Shown: positions 44,290-54,705, counted from the first letter of the stretch. The stretch is 64,000 bases of DNA from Lasioglossum baleicum (GCF_051020765.1 NC_134936.1:1178001-1242000), one strand, 5' to 3'. Program-made: numbers and translations. The notes: generated from the sequence alone by a model not told the origin.

Positions 44290-44641
44290 TGTAACGGGCT
44301 GATTGCCATTGTATCGTAGGATGCTGTGTATTAATACTATCAGTATATCGATAAGACGATATGTATCAGTTAGTCACCGATTCCCGTCTAAGGGTCAACT
44401 TTGGAAACCTTTGCCCGATGACTGTAATCTCCTCTCCGCCAAGCCCAGCGGACCTGGGACCTTCCCAGGTCAATAAGGAACGCTATATAAGCCTGTACAA
44501 AATTAACAATAAAGTTCAGTTCCTGATTGTACGTCTACTGTAACGCTCGTCGCAGTTCTTTCAAATACCTACCCGACCTCGTTCTACGGTTCGCGATCGT
44601 TAGGTGTTGAGTTCGTGCGTGAGTACGTTTTCCCCGTAACA
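44290..44641 (+). repeat. 3' LTR
   Basis: 352 bp, same as the 5' LTR by eye. Confidence 0.94.
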
Positions 44642-44725
44642 AGCGGCAGCGAGCTGAACTGCTATGCCGTGGGCTCGGGTTCGAGTTCCGTCGTAGTTAC
44701 TTTTTTTATATTACTTTTTTTAGCT
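44642..44725 (+). other. tRNA-like B-box half and T-run
   Basis: After the AGCG duplication the sequence reads AGCGAGCTGAACTGC, then GGGTTCGAGTTCC, a Pol III B box, then T7 runs that could stop Pol III. Together with 41577-41592 it forms an A-box/B-box unit. Confidence 0.55.
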
Positions 44726-44739
44726 TTTTACATTAGAGA

Positions 44740-44845
44740 CAGAGAGCGAGAGAGCGGGAGAGAGAGAGAGAGAGAGAATTATGAATTCTGGAATAAACTT
44801 ACGCAAACTCTCTCCTCTCCCGCTCTCTCCCGCTCTCTCTCTCAA
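44740..44845. repeat. GA/CT microsatellite hairpin
   Basis: A (GA)n tract with GAGAGAGCGGGAGAGAG at 44746-44780 faces its complement CTCTCCCGCTCTCTCC at 44808-44843. Confidence 0.85.
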
Positions 44846-45714
44846 AAACTATTTTATATAATAGAAAAATGTATAAATATAATAGAAAGATATTAATTTA
44901 TGGTGTTAATTACAGATAGGATTATAATATATATACAGGGTGTCCCAAAACCCCTTCGACTCCGGGAAATGGGAGGTTCCTTAGGTCATTTGAAGCAACA
45001 TTTTCCTTTGCACCAATGTCAGCCGGGGCTTTGTTTAGGAGTTATTAACGAAAAACAGGGACCAATCAGAGCGCGACCTAGACGCGCGATGGCACGTTCA
45101 GCCCGGCGTGCCGGGAGACGAGCGTGGTGTAACGCCGCGATGCCGTAACGAACAAGAGTTTCTCGAGATTATGTGAATCCTCCCCGATTTGGATGAGCTT
45201 TGGATATGTTGTCAAGACCATGATTCTGGACAACATTACCCTTTACAGTTTTTGTCGGTCGGAAGAACTTTACTTGTCAATTCATATGGGTGGATCTCTT
45301 TACCCGACTTACGGCAACTGTACCCGAACGAGGGAAGAAGCAGAAACTGATTGTATTAAAAACTTACTTATTCAGCCGTAAATCCATTTGCTGCTTCGAA
45401 ATGTGTGTCACTGGGTCACTCGGTGACGAACTGCACAGTTGTCTTCAGGTATACGACAGTACCGAAAGCTAAGCTGGACGTACGGCCAGGTCGACGAACT
45501 GCACAGCCGCTGGTAGAAGGCCTAAGGGATGCGCGGTCAAGTCGACGATCCAGAATTTAACTTTCACTTTCGAATCGATAAATAATTCGTATGTTTATTT
45601 CACACAGATGCCTTGAAATTTTTCCACACTCACAATCACTGTTCACATTTGTCAACACATAGTTATACACTAATAATAATTGCTTAAACTAATTAAACGA
45701 TTATTTAATCCAAT

Positions 45715-45921
45715 CACTAGACTGCGGATCTTTATGTAAAATGAAAGTTGGCTGCCGCTATTACAAGGGACAGGAGCCAGACAGATATTTGATTCTCACT
45801 GTGATCATTTTAAGAAGTTGAAAATAATACTATGGTGTTTTGAAATTATTTTAATCTCTCTACTGTTTTAAAATGCACCTACTCGTGTTTGCTACAAATG
45901 CATGAAATCCGCAGTCTAGTG
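45715..45921. mobile_element. Family L element at the palindrome centre
   Basis: The ends CACTAGACTGCGGATCTTT and, in reverse, CACTAGACTGCGGATTTC. Its position at the exact centre suggests insertion in the loop. Confidence 0.65.
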
Positions 45922-46409
45922 ATTACATTACCTGATTGTTGTGATTTGTGCAGCAGGACAAGGGATATGGCAATTATTATTAGTGCATAACTATGTGTTG
46001 ACAAATGTGAACAGTGATTGTGAGTGTGGAAAAATTTCAAGGCATCTGTGTGAAATAAACATACGAATTATTTATCGATTCGAAAGTGAAAGTGAAATTC
46101 TGGATCGTCGACTTGACCGCGCATCCCTTAGGACTTCTACCAGCGGCAGTGCAGTTCGTCGACCTGGCCGTACGTCCCTTAGCTTTCGGTACTGTCGTAT
46201 ACCTGAAGACATCTGTACAGTTCGTCACCGAGTGACCCAGTGACACACATTTCGAAGCAGCAAATGGATTTACGGCGGAATAAGTGAGTTTTCAATACAA
46301 TCAGTTTCTGCTTCTTCTCTCGTTCGGGTAACGTTGCCGTAAGTCAGGTAAAAAGATACACCCATATGAATTGACAAGTAAAGTTCTTCCGCGAACGTCA
46401 AAAAGTCTA

Positions 46410-46755
46410 AAGGAAATGTTGTTCAGAATCATGGTCTTGACAACATATCCAAAGCTCATCCGAATCGGGTAGAAGATAGTACAATCGATCAATTTGTAAT
46501 TACAAGTTTTTACATTTATCGCGTAAACTAAAGCCGGCCGACAAAAACTGTAAAGGGAAATGTTGTTCAGAATCATGGTCTTGACAACATATCCAAATCT
46601 CATCCAAATCGGGTAGAAGATAGTACAATCGATCGATTTACAATTACAAGTTTTTACATTTATCACGTAAACTAAAGTCGGCTGACAAAAACTGTAAAGG
46701 GAAATGTTGTTCAGAATCATGGTCTTGACAACATATCCAAAGCTCATCCAAATCG
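46410..46755. repeat. Three tandem copies of an about 140-bp unit
   Basis: Each unit has GGAAATGTTGTTCAGAATCA, GACAACATATCCAAA and CATCCRAATCGGG. The left arm has only one copy. The 158-codon minus-strand frame (46301-46777) follows from the repeat and is not called as a gene. Confidence 0.88.
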
Positions 46756-47618
46756 GGGAAGATTCACATAATCTCAAGAAACTCTTGTTCGTTGCGGCAT
46801 CGCGGCGTTACACCACGCTCGTCTCACGGCGCGCCTGGCTGAACGTGCCATCACGCGTCTAGGTCGCGCTCTGATTGGTCCGTGTTTTTCGTTAATAACT
46901 CCTAAACAAAGCCCCGGCTGACATTGGTGCAAAGGAAAATGTTGCTTCAAATGACCTAAGGAACCTCCCACTTCCCGGAGTCGAAGGGGTTTTGGGACAC
47001 CCTGTATATATACGATTATTAATATGTGCTGTAGAATGTTAATGTCAATACTGATTTGAACAGTTTATAATAAGGATAGGAAACTAAGAAAGTTTTACGT
47101 CATGACAATTTTTCAGCAGTATTCTGTGCCTACTTTTGTGCCTACGCCGTTGAGTACCCTCACTGAGTACCCTAGGGTACGTCTGATTCCCTCTCTTCGT
47201 CCCGCGACTCGAGTAGTGGGGGTGACTGAGTCGGCCAATAGAACGCTCTAGTCGAAACTGCGTATGAGCCTAGGCGCCCCCCCCCCCCTCCAAGCCAACC
47301 AATCGGGCGCGCATTCTTGCCTACGTCACCGCATTCCTGCCAGGGATCTTCTTGTCAGCTCTCAGCAATACTTTTGCTGCGTATATTCACTTTTGACGCG
47401 TTCGTAAAAAACCCACTTCAGAATCTGAAGTTCAGATAGGCGTTTATTTACAAAACATTGAAAACGTAATTCACTGAGATGTGAGTTTTTATACGATTGC
47501 GACACTAGAAATACCATGTACTACAACATCACAACTTTGGTTTTTGCGGAATATGCTGTAAATGTAATGTTGAATCTCATATGTACGAAGTGTATACACA
47601 TTTTTGACTTTCACTCTA

Positions 47619-48233
47619 TATTTAATTTAATGATGCTTTCGGCGCTACCGTTTCGATAACTTAGTAAATCTAGCAATTTTGCAATACACTTTTCTTCTTT
47701 CCTAACGTTTCGGTTCAGTTTTGAACCTTTTTCAAAGGAAAAATTTGCGTCTACAAGACAATATATGTATATAATACAGTAAGTAGAATAGGTGAATTGA
47801 AAATGAGCAAAAAGGATATTAATACGTACTTGCTATAATAACTTTAGTTATGTAAATTAAGCATTGAAAAACTGATTTGTACACGCTGCTGGTTTAGAAC
47901 GTACTGCGCGGTCAAAGTGACCGTTTGAACAGAGCCCAAAAACTGAAAACAGTGAAAACTGAACATATAGACATAGACACACTAGTCTGAACATAAGGAT
48001 CGACCGTTCTTAAATCAATATATGGCGGTAAATTTGAAACCGTCCAACGATATTCAACACATGCTATTATACTAACCACAGGTGGTAGCTTTAAAAATCG
48101 ACATTCATGATGTAAGACCAGCAGAAAGAAAATGTATTTTCTATTTATATACAAGAAAAGTTTATTGCAAAATTGCTAGATTTACTAAGCGATCGAAACG
48201 GTAGCGCCGAAAGCATCTCATTAAATTAAATAT
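47619..48233. mobile_element. Family Q inverted-repeat element
   Basis: The ends TTTAATTTAATGATGCTTTC, then GGCGCTACCGTTTCGAT, are mirrored at 48180-48233. Inner CTAGCAATTTTGCAATA is mirrored as well. It contains a small AT-rich interior and no transposase. Confidence 0.7.
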
Positions 48234-48514
48234 TTAACATTTACGATCGATAATCGGGATTATTTTCTCACTCTATATGTAGTAAAAGTTTCAGTGGATT
48301 TATAACTGTTTTCTGAGAACAGAAAAGTTAAAAGTAAAAAAATAACTGTTATATCACAGCTAATTGAAAATTTATACAGTTTCCTCCAAGCCTTGCTTAG
48401 GAGCTTAGACTGATGGCTTTTGAACTTTCAACTTAACTGACCCTCGCATATCGTGATCAATTGCTTTAGTTTCTTTATGCATGCAAGAGGTTCGGGCTAT
48501 CTCGATGTACTTAC
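48234..48514. other. Start of GPCR intron 1
   Basis: The intron begins with GTAAGT (48514-48509 on the minus strand). Nothing else is recognised. Confidence 0.5.
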
Positions 48515-48626
48515 CACGGAAATTAAGGTAGGTGGCGATGATAAGGAGATTCGACACGATGATGGCGACACCGACCACGAGGATGAGGCCCGCCTGCATG
48601 TGAGCCTCCAACGAGTGCTCCTCCAT
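48515..48626 (-). CDS. Class A GPCR, coding exon 1 (N-terminus and TM1)
   Basis: The ATG at 48626 lies in a GGCATGG context and opens a short N-terminus (MEEHSLEAHMQ) followed by TM1 (GLILVVGVAIIVSNLLIIAT), with the SN pair in place of the usual GN. The exon stops after 37 codons plus one base at CGTG|GTAAGT, in the phase needed by exon 2. The N-terminus is very short for a receptor, so an upstream start in another exon cannot be excluded. The acidic first residues give no signal peptide. Confidence 0.85.
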
Positions 48627-49060
48627 GCCGCCACCCTTTCGAGCTGCATCCCCCCACCCGCCCTTAGGTGCTGTTACCCGTCACCCCCACCCCCTCCCCC
48701 ACTGATAGAAATCCTCCAAGAAACAGGTGCTGGACCTTTCTGGTAGCTCGCACCTGATTCGTCCTCGGCTCCTGGAGCTCCTTCCCTCGATACCAGTCCT
48801 GCCGGAGGCTGTCAACCCTCCGCCAGTAACGACACGCTTCTCCCAAGATCTTACGCGAGCGTACCTTCGATAACGAGGTCGTAACTTCGAGGATCTTGAT
48901 GGTGGATCGATACAGCTACGTTGCTGCAAGCAGAAAGTAAAGCCACTGATGCCTCGCTTTATTTATAGACGCACCACGAAGCGCCGATCTTAGCTGGAAG
49001 CGGCCGCGCCGCGCCGCGAGACACGATGATCGCGAATCGAGGGATGCGAACCGCACGGAC
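48627..49060 (-). promoter_or_regulatory. GC-rich candidate 5' UTR and promoter of the GPCR
   Basis: The DNA directly upstream of the ATG is much richer in G and C than the rest of the window and seems free of repeats. It includes a GGGGGAGGGGGTGGGGG tract and a GCGGCGCGGCGCGGCC run near 48998-49017. No TATA box was recognised. The transcription start is not known. Confidence 0.45.
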
Positions 49061-49587
49061 AACGAAATGAAGCAGCGTATTCATCGCGGTTTACGTGACA
49101 CTTTGATTCACGAAGGTTGGAGCAAGCGGCTGGTTGCGCTGACTGGTGAGCTTCATATGCCATTTCAACGTGTAATTTTAGACGTATACACAGTGTGAGT
49201 CTCGTAACGTGACGATCTCAAATAACTCGTTAAGTTATTTGTTGTGCAAAAAAAAGTTCACACAAATGTTGCATGGTTCCTAGGGGGGACATACAGTGGT
49301 GCAATCTGATATTTGTTACTTCGATTCTTTATCAAGGCTAGCTGGACCCGCGACTTTGTCCACGTGCAATAACAAATCCAAAAGTTATAAGCAGAAACGT
49401 GCCCAAAAGAGAGCGAAAAAGTCGTCTTTGGTCACTAATGACGTCACAACTTTTGAACGAATGGACTTTTTCGAATGCGGATTTCTCCTAAACCTTCCCG
49501 AAGAAACGCTGCGTCTAATGGCTCAGCTTTCTACGTTCAGCCGTTCTCGGTTGATACCGTCACAAACAGACAGACACGATTTTATTA
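49061..49587. other. Unassigned region upstream of the receptor
   Basis: A 103-codon frame at 49296-49607 has a basic stretch (KQKRAQKRAKKS) but no other support. Not called. Confidence 0.35.
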
Positions 49588-49589
49588 TA

Positions 49590-50214
49590 CGGGGTGTTTC
49601 CGTCTAAAACAGGACACCTAAATATCTCTTCAGGTTATTGTGATGCAAAAAATATTTGTTACGTAATGTGCATGGTGTCAATGGACCAAATACCTGGCAC
49701 GAATATTTTTTTCCGAAGGTCAATTTTTTCGGAGTTATCAAGGTCATCGATATTTTTTGATACATAACTACATTTTTAATTTATTCCATCGGGTAACTGA
49801 TCGAAAAATACATTCAGATATGTATAATTACATGACCTTGAAATGACCTTGATCTTCAAAAATTAAAGTTTTACCTTCAGATCAAGCTCAAGGTCATGTT
49901 ATTATACATATCTGAATGTATTTTTCGATCAGTTACCCGATGCAATAAAATAAAAATATAGTTATGTATCAAAAAACATCGATGACCTTGATAACTCCGA
50001 AAAAATGACCTGCGGAAAAAAATATTCGTGACACGCACACACACATATAATTACAGTCTTACAAATATAATTACACGCATACAGCAAATCTTCAAAATCT
50101 CGCTCCTACAGATATTTGGTGCATTGACACCATGCACATTACGTAACAAATATTGTTTGCATCACAATAACCTGAAGAGATATTTAGGTGTCCTGTTTTA
50201 GACGAAACACCCTG
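49590..50214. mobile_element. Family D palindrome with an insertion
   Basis: The ends are CGGGGTGTTTCCGTCTAAAAC and the mirrored GTTTTAGACGAAACACCCTG. TA flanks it (49588-49589 and 50215-50216). About 85 bp with CACACACACATATAATTAC (50032-50112) interrupts the right arm relative to the other copies. Confidence 0.9.
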
Positions 50215-50236
50215 TATATTTAAAACTGGAAAAATA

Positions 50237-50366
50237 TTAGAAGAATTTAAATATACTATTATATTATTTTCAACGAAGAATTTAAATATAGTATCATATT
50301 ATCTTAAATGAAGAATTGAAATATACTATTATATTATTTTCAATGTAGAATTTAAATATGCTATTA
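50237..50366. repeat. Four tandem 35-bp units
   Basis: Units start GAAGAATTTAAATATACTAT and differ by a few bases each. The last is partial. Confidence 0.85.
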
Positions 50367-51178
50367 TGTTTATTATTTTTAATCTTCCAAACATGATAAG
50401 TAAGAAAATCAATTTCTATTTCACTCCAGTTCGTTGCAATTTAGGTAAGCATTTTTTATTTTCCATAATGGTCTGCAGTCTAGTAATCATGAATCAGGCA
50501 CAGTTGCCAAAGGTAAAATCGAAACATCTCAGGGGCGGAGTGTGTGTGCATTGAATCCCGGAGGGTAAATGACTCGGATAATGCTCCGCGGGAGGTTGGT
50601 GCCGCGAAGCGTCGGAAAAAACCACTGCAGCTTTGCTTGGCAGCTTTTCCATTCCTCTACACGTTCTTCCGAAAGCCACGTAACGTTACCGCTCTACCAG
50701 CTGAAACTCGCATGGCCAGTACACATGTCCTCCCTCTAGCTATCGACCGCCATTCATAATTCAGCTCTGTCGATCCTGAATGGAGGGCTATATTATGTAG
50801 CGTCGCGCGTCGTGTAGACAGTGCAACATCGTACCCACCGAACTAATGGATATTTTCTGCTACCCTTTTACAAGCATTTCTTCAACACTTTTTCGAGAAA
50901 GAATAGATACAGAAGCGTCGCTTTTTACTTCTTTATTCGGTTAATATTAAATTGTTGCAAATTGCAAATGTAATGGTCGTTTTCGAATGTTTCATTTCCA
51001 TTCAATCAACGTGAACTTTATTTTATTAATCGAGATAATCTCCATTAACCTTAATACACTTTTCCAGTGACGATACACGTGCAAAAATGCCTTTTATATT
51101 TAAATAATTACACTTATATAATCGTCTGCTGGACAACTTATGGATCTCATTAAAATTCATGATAACATCGCCAGCATT
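50367..51178. other. Unassigned region
   Basis: The word GTCTGCAGTCTAGTAATCATG at 50470-50490 resembles a family L end. The rest shows no gene. Confidence 0.35.
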
Positions 51179-51372
51179 GGTGACTAGACAGCGGATTTTG
51201 TGCATTTATGGCAAAAATGAATAGGTGTAAATTGATTGGAAATTGAGGTGTAAATTCATTGTGTGTGGAAGAATTAGAAAATACTCTTATATGATTTTCA
51301 ACCTATTAAACATATTAAGAAAGAAAATTCAGCTAGAAAATTTTTGCATAAAGATCCCCTGTCTACCGATGA
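51179..51372. mobile_element. Diverged family L-like element
   Basis: GTGACTAGACAGCGGATTTTG on the left is mirrored imperfectly by CATAAAGATCCCCTGTCTACC on the right. About 194 bp. Confidence 0.45.
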
Positions 51373-51639
51373 CACAATTTAAATCAGAATAATATTTTCA
51401 GAAATGGACCAAACGACCTTGTCTGACCTTGAAAGTCATTATGTTGTGTTGAAACGAATTCGTTTGGGCACACGTTTTCATCATGTAAAAAAAATTTAAC
51501 GCTGTAGCGGTGTGTTTTAATTCTCGCCATGACTGTTTTTATGTCAACAACTAGCATTTCAATTTGAAATTTAACTTCTATGAATAATATAATCAGTTCA
51601 ATCAATTATCTATCAATTTCTGGCGAAACGGTTGAGTTT

Positions 51640-51826
51640 TGACCCATGGTTCCTTTGACACTTTTCATCCCCATAATGCGTAGAATAATAAAAAATTTGA
51701 CCCTGAAATTCAAGGTCAAGGACACTTTTGCGGCAACATTTTTTACAGATCTTCACCGATCCGAAGATGTACAATACGCCTATGGCAGCCAAGACCAAAC
51801 ATTTTTTTACACCCTGTACCTTGACA
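51640..51826 (-). mobile_element. Single arm of a CAGGGTG-type element
   Basis: It ends with TTACACCCTG before TA (51827-51828). The segment TACGCCTATGGCAGCCAAGA also occurs at 32959-32980. The partner arm is missing. Confidence 0.5.
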
Positions 51827-52090
51827 GAAGTAAAGCCTCTATACCGCCTCAAATTGAATTCGTACATACATATACATATAATGTATCTATACCATCGAAC
51901 TTTAGTAAATCTTTAATGATTTACATATCAAAATATGATTATATTAAATTCTATCCTGTTTAATTTTCATTTTTTGTTGTAAAGCAAGCATTTCAAGAGA
52001 CAATACTCCTTTCTCCATATTTTCTAATCGAGTGCATAATTTCGCTTTCGCTTCTTTTATCTTTATTTTCATTAGTTGCTTTAGACCTTA

Positions 52091-52212
52091 TTAACTTCCC
52101 GATTTTATAGGGAAGTTATTGTAATGACCCCGAAAATCGAAAATCGATTTTTTAGCAAATCTTCACGTTTTATGGTCATTGCAGTCATTTTAGACTATTT
52201 TCAGCAAAATGT

Positions 52213-52248
<36 letters not shown>

Positions 52249-53583
52249 GTATGTATGTTATCAAATTTTTCGTTAACGTTTTCAGAAAAAGTAACAACGC
52301 GATCAGGATGATGAATGATGCAATCGATGTGCCCCGCTGTAACTTAGAGCTGATTAGATTTTGGTCCATTTTGGTCAAGTAGTTTTTTAGTTTTCTTAGT
52401 TTTTTCGAAAGAAGTTCATTCAACAATGTAATTTATACGAGAGAACGGAAAGTTTCCACCGAAGAAACAAACGTAATTACACAAAAAAATTTTTTTCGAT
52501 TTAAAAAATTTTTTTTTGTACCGTACGATGATGTTTCCGCTTACAATAATCGAAAATTATCCCAATGCAAGAGTGAGTTAATCATCTCTACTCCCGAGAA
52601 TACATTTTCAAAGAATATCGATGAAAGTACAAAAAAAATTTATATTACAATCTCTAAAAAACAATCAGTTCAAAACGAATTATTAACTGAGATTAAATTG
52701 AAAATTAATATAAACTATATGATAATTATTAATAACATTGATGTTGAAAACGGATTGATTAATGGAGCACACATGCGGAATATTAAAATTTATTACTTTT
52801 CAAGAAAATACTAAAATTCCGTCTATATTGTGGTTAGATTTTCAATTGGCCAGAGTAGGAGTGAAAGTAAGAACTCGTTATCGTGATTATATGAAAAATG
52901 CAAATATTGATCAAAATTTTACAGCAATAATAAAAATATCGAATCAAGTAAATATGTCGAGTGAGAAAAAATATCAAATCACACGTAGTCAATTTCCAGT
53001 GGTTCCAGCTGAAGCGATTACGATTCATAAAAGTCAGGGACAAACATACGAGAAAGTATGTTTGGATTTTAAAAAATCAGAAAGGCGAACTTTACAAATG
53101 TTGTATGTAGCACTGAGCAGAGTTTCAAAATTGAGCGCGGTTTATATATTTTGGGACAATTTAAATTAACAGTATCGAAGAATACCAAGATCAATACTGC
53201 AAACCCGGATAATGATGAGTTGTATCGTTTGCGAAAAACTAATTAAGACATTTTATTTTGCAACATTAGTATGCTATAACAAGGAACCAAGCGAGCAACG
53301 AGCCTACCATGTTGGTTTAATGCGACGCCATATAGCAAACATTTTGATAAGTTGAAAACTATTGAATTTCCCTGAAAACGTATAATCTTCTTAAAACGTA
53401 CTAAAAATAATGATAATAATATACTACAACTAACTAATCGGGAAGTTCTTTGTGTGGCTCGTGGAGAGTCACACACCAAATAAAAAAAAAACATTAATAG
53501 CTGTAGGTACTAGTAACCATGCGTACCACCAACCCTTTCGCAAGAGCAGTCCTATCCGCGAGCGAGCAACAATAACCCTCTAG
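52091..53583 (+). mobile_element. Helitron copy 2, 1.49 kb
   Basis: The same TTAACTTCCCG start after A and CCCTCTAG end before T as copy 1. Its 3' hairpin is shortened to one partial GCGAGCGAGC unit. It has a (GT)n run at 52216-52245. Confidence 0.88.
52762..53169 (+). pseudogene. Helitron helicase fragment, copy 2
   Basis: A 135-codon frame with the same Pif1 motifs (AITIHKSQGQTYEK, YVALSRVSKLSA) as copy 1. A frame change near 52650 separates it from the upstream part that is open in copy 1. Catalytic ATPase motifs are absent. Confidence 0.85.
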
Positions 53584-53905
53584 TTTTTTTTGGATTTATC
53601 ATTGATTTTTAACTTAATATCTTTAATTCGTTGTGTAATTACCTTTTTTCTTTCGTGTAAATTTTTATTGATTTCTTGTTCTTTTCCATTTTTAATTTTG
53701 TTTCTCTCTTTTCACGAGCTAGTAGAAGACTACTTATACGTACATTTAGTTAAATAATTTGCCATTTAAGTGTAAAAACAACGAGTTGATTTTAGTCGCA
53801 AACACGTGTCCAGCTTAAGACGTATGCACATCGAGTATAAGCTTATTGTTGGGCAGCTACTGCTATGGCGTCCCTCTATGGAGTACTTATGTATATGTAT
53901 GTATA

Positions 53906-54130
53906 CAGGGTGTTCATTCGAAAACTTTCCAGCCGAATATCTCGAAAACTATGAAACATATTAAAAAAGTGTAAAACACGTGTCCAAGGATTTCGAGGGG
54001 GAAAGAGGGTAGTAGTAGCAGTTTTTTATGTGGGTGGCGTTTTCAAGGTCACTTGAAGTTCGGCTTTGTTTTTTCAAATTGAAACCTATATTTTTTATTA
54101 TGGGATCTTATTATACGTAAAAATACCAGC
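53906..54130 (+). mobile_element. Single arm of a CAGGGTGTTCATTCG element
   Basis: TA then CAGGGTGTTCATTCGAAAAC, with AATATCTCGAAAACTATG. The partner arm was not found; the right limit is nominal. Confidence 0.5.
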
Positions 54131-54524
54131 AATTTTTGTAGGATACTTTTTTTTATCCGCGCACTAGCTTCGCAGATATTTAAAGAGACGTAGAGCGGGT
54201 AGTACTTATACTGCGAGAAAGTTTGTAATTTATTTATAACTATAACAACTTTCCAAAATGTTCTCCGTTGTTTTCTAAACAATGATACAGACGATTCTCA
54301 AATTCTGAACGAACATTTTTGAAGGTATCTGTTGGAATAGCTCTACATTCCTGTATATCAATATTATATTATGAGTCATCATTATTTTAAGTTCAAACTA
54401 TAAATGCACATGATTCGCATGAAAATAGATTATTTTGTATACTGTTTTCAGACAAACTTTGAATTTATTTTTAAATTTCAATTGATGTGTCTTAATCAAA
54501 TAATATTCACACCTACTTGTAGCC

Positions 54525-54526
<2 letters not shown>

Positions 54527-54569
<43 letters not shown>
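54527..54569. repeat. (CA)n microsatellite
   Basis: About 20 CA units. Confidence 0.95.
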
Positions 54570-54572
<3 letters not shown>

Positions 54573-54639
54573 TCAGAACATATGAAATAATTATTTAATC
54601 TCTTAATTATTGGTTTTATTATAAAAATTCAATTTTCCC

Positions 54640-54705
54640 GTTCTAGACATCACTTATGGCTTGTCCGCACTTAGGACATTTCACCTTATCTGGTGACCCA
54701 CCCTG
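54640..54705 (-). mobile_element. End of an inverted-repeat element
   Basis: TTAGGACATTTCACCTTATC then GGTGACCCACCCTG before TA. A single arm only. Confidence 0.4.

Larger units (their letters stand above)
41593..44641 (+). mobile_element. Gypsy-like LTR retrotransposon, 3.05 kb, gag-only
   Basis: Two 352-bp LTRs appear identical by eye and start TGTAACGGGC and end CCCCGTAACA. The 4-bp duplication AGCG flanks the element (41589-41592 and 44642-44645). A TGG-type primer site, a duplicated leader, gag, a clipped protease start and a purine tract follow in order. Reverse transcriptase, RNase H and integrase are missing, so it depends on a helper. Identical LTRs mean a recent insertion. Confidence 0.94.
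44936..47004. mobile_element. 2.07-kb foldback with family A ends
   Basis: The outer arms (44936-45150 and 46790-47004) are family A sequence with CAGGGTGTCCCAAAACCCC tips. TA flanks both sides (44934-44935 and 47005-47006). The inner arms (45190-45660 and about 45960-46440) are also mirrored. A family L element lies at the centre. The right arm has a tandem triplication. No transposase is present. Confidence 0.9.
41136..47368. mobile_element. Family P element, 6.2 kb with insertions
   Basis: The ends TTGCTGAGAGCTGACAAGAAG and CTTCTTGTCAGCTCTCAGCAA sit next to TA (41134-41135 and 47369-47370). Subterminal words (GGGCACAGAGGCAAGAGGGG on the left; CCAACCAATCGGGCGCGC on the right) match the 195-bp copy at 12598-12792 in opposite orientation. 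The bulk is later insertions: an LTR element and a 2.07-kb foldback. Confidence 0.7.

Noticed and set aside
46301..46777. 158-codon minus-strand frame with three internal repeats
   Set aside because: It follows from a tandem DNA triplication whose unit length keeps the frame; no start context or motif.
48681..48929. 82-codon minus-strand frame upstream of the GPCR ATG
   Set aside because: It is a different frame in GC-rich presumed 5' UTR, without motif; an upstream ORF is possible but not supported.
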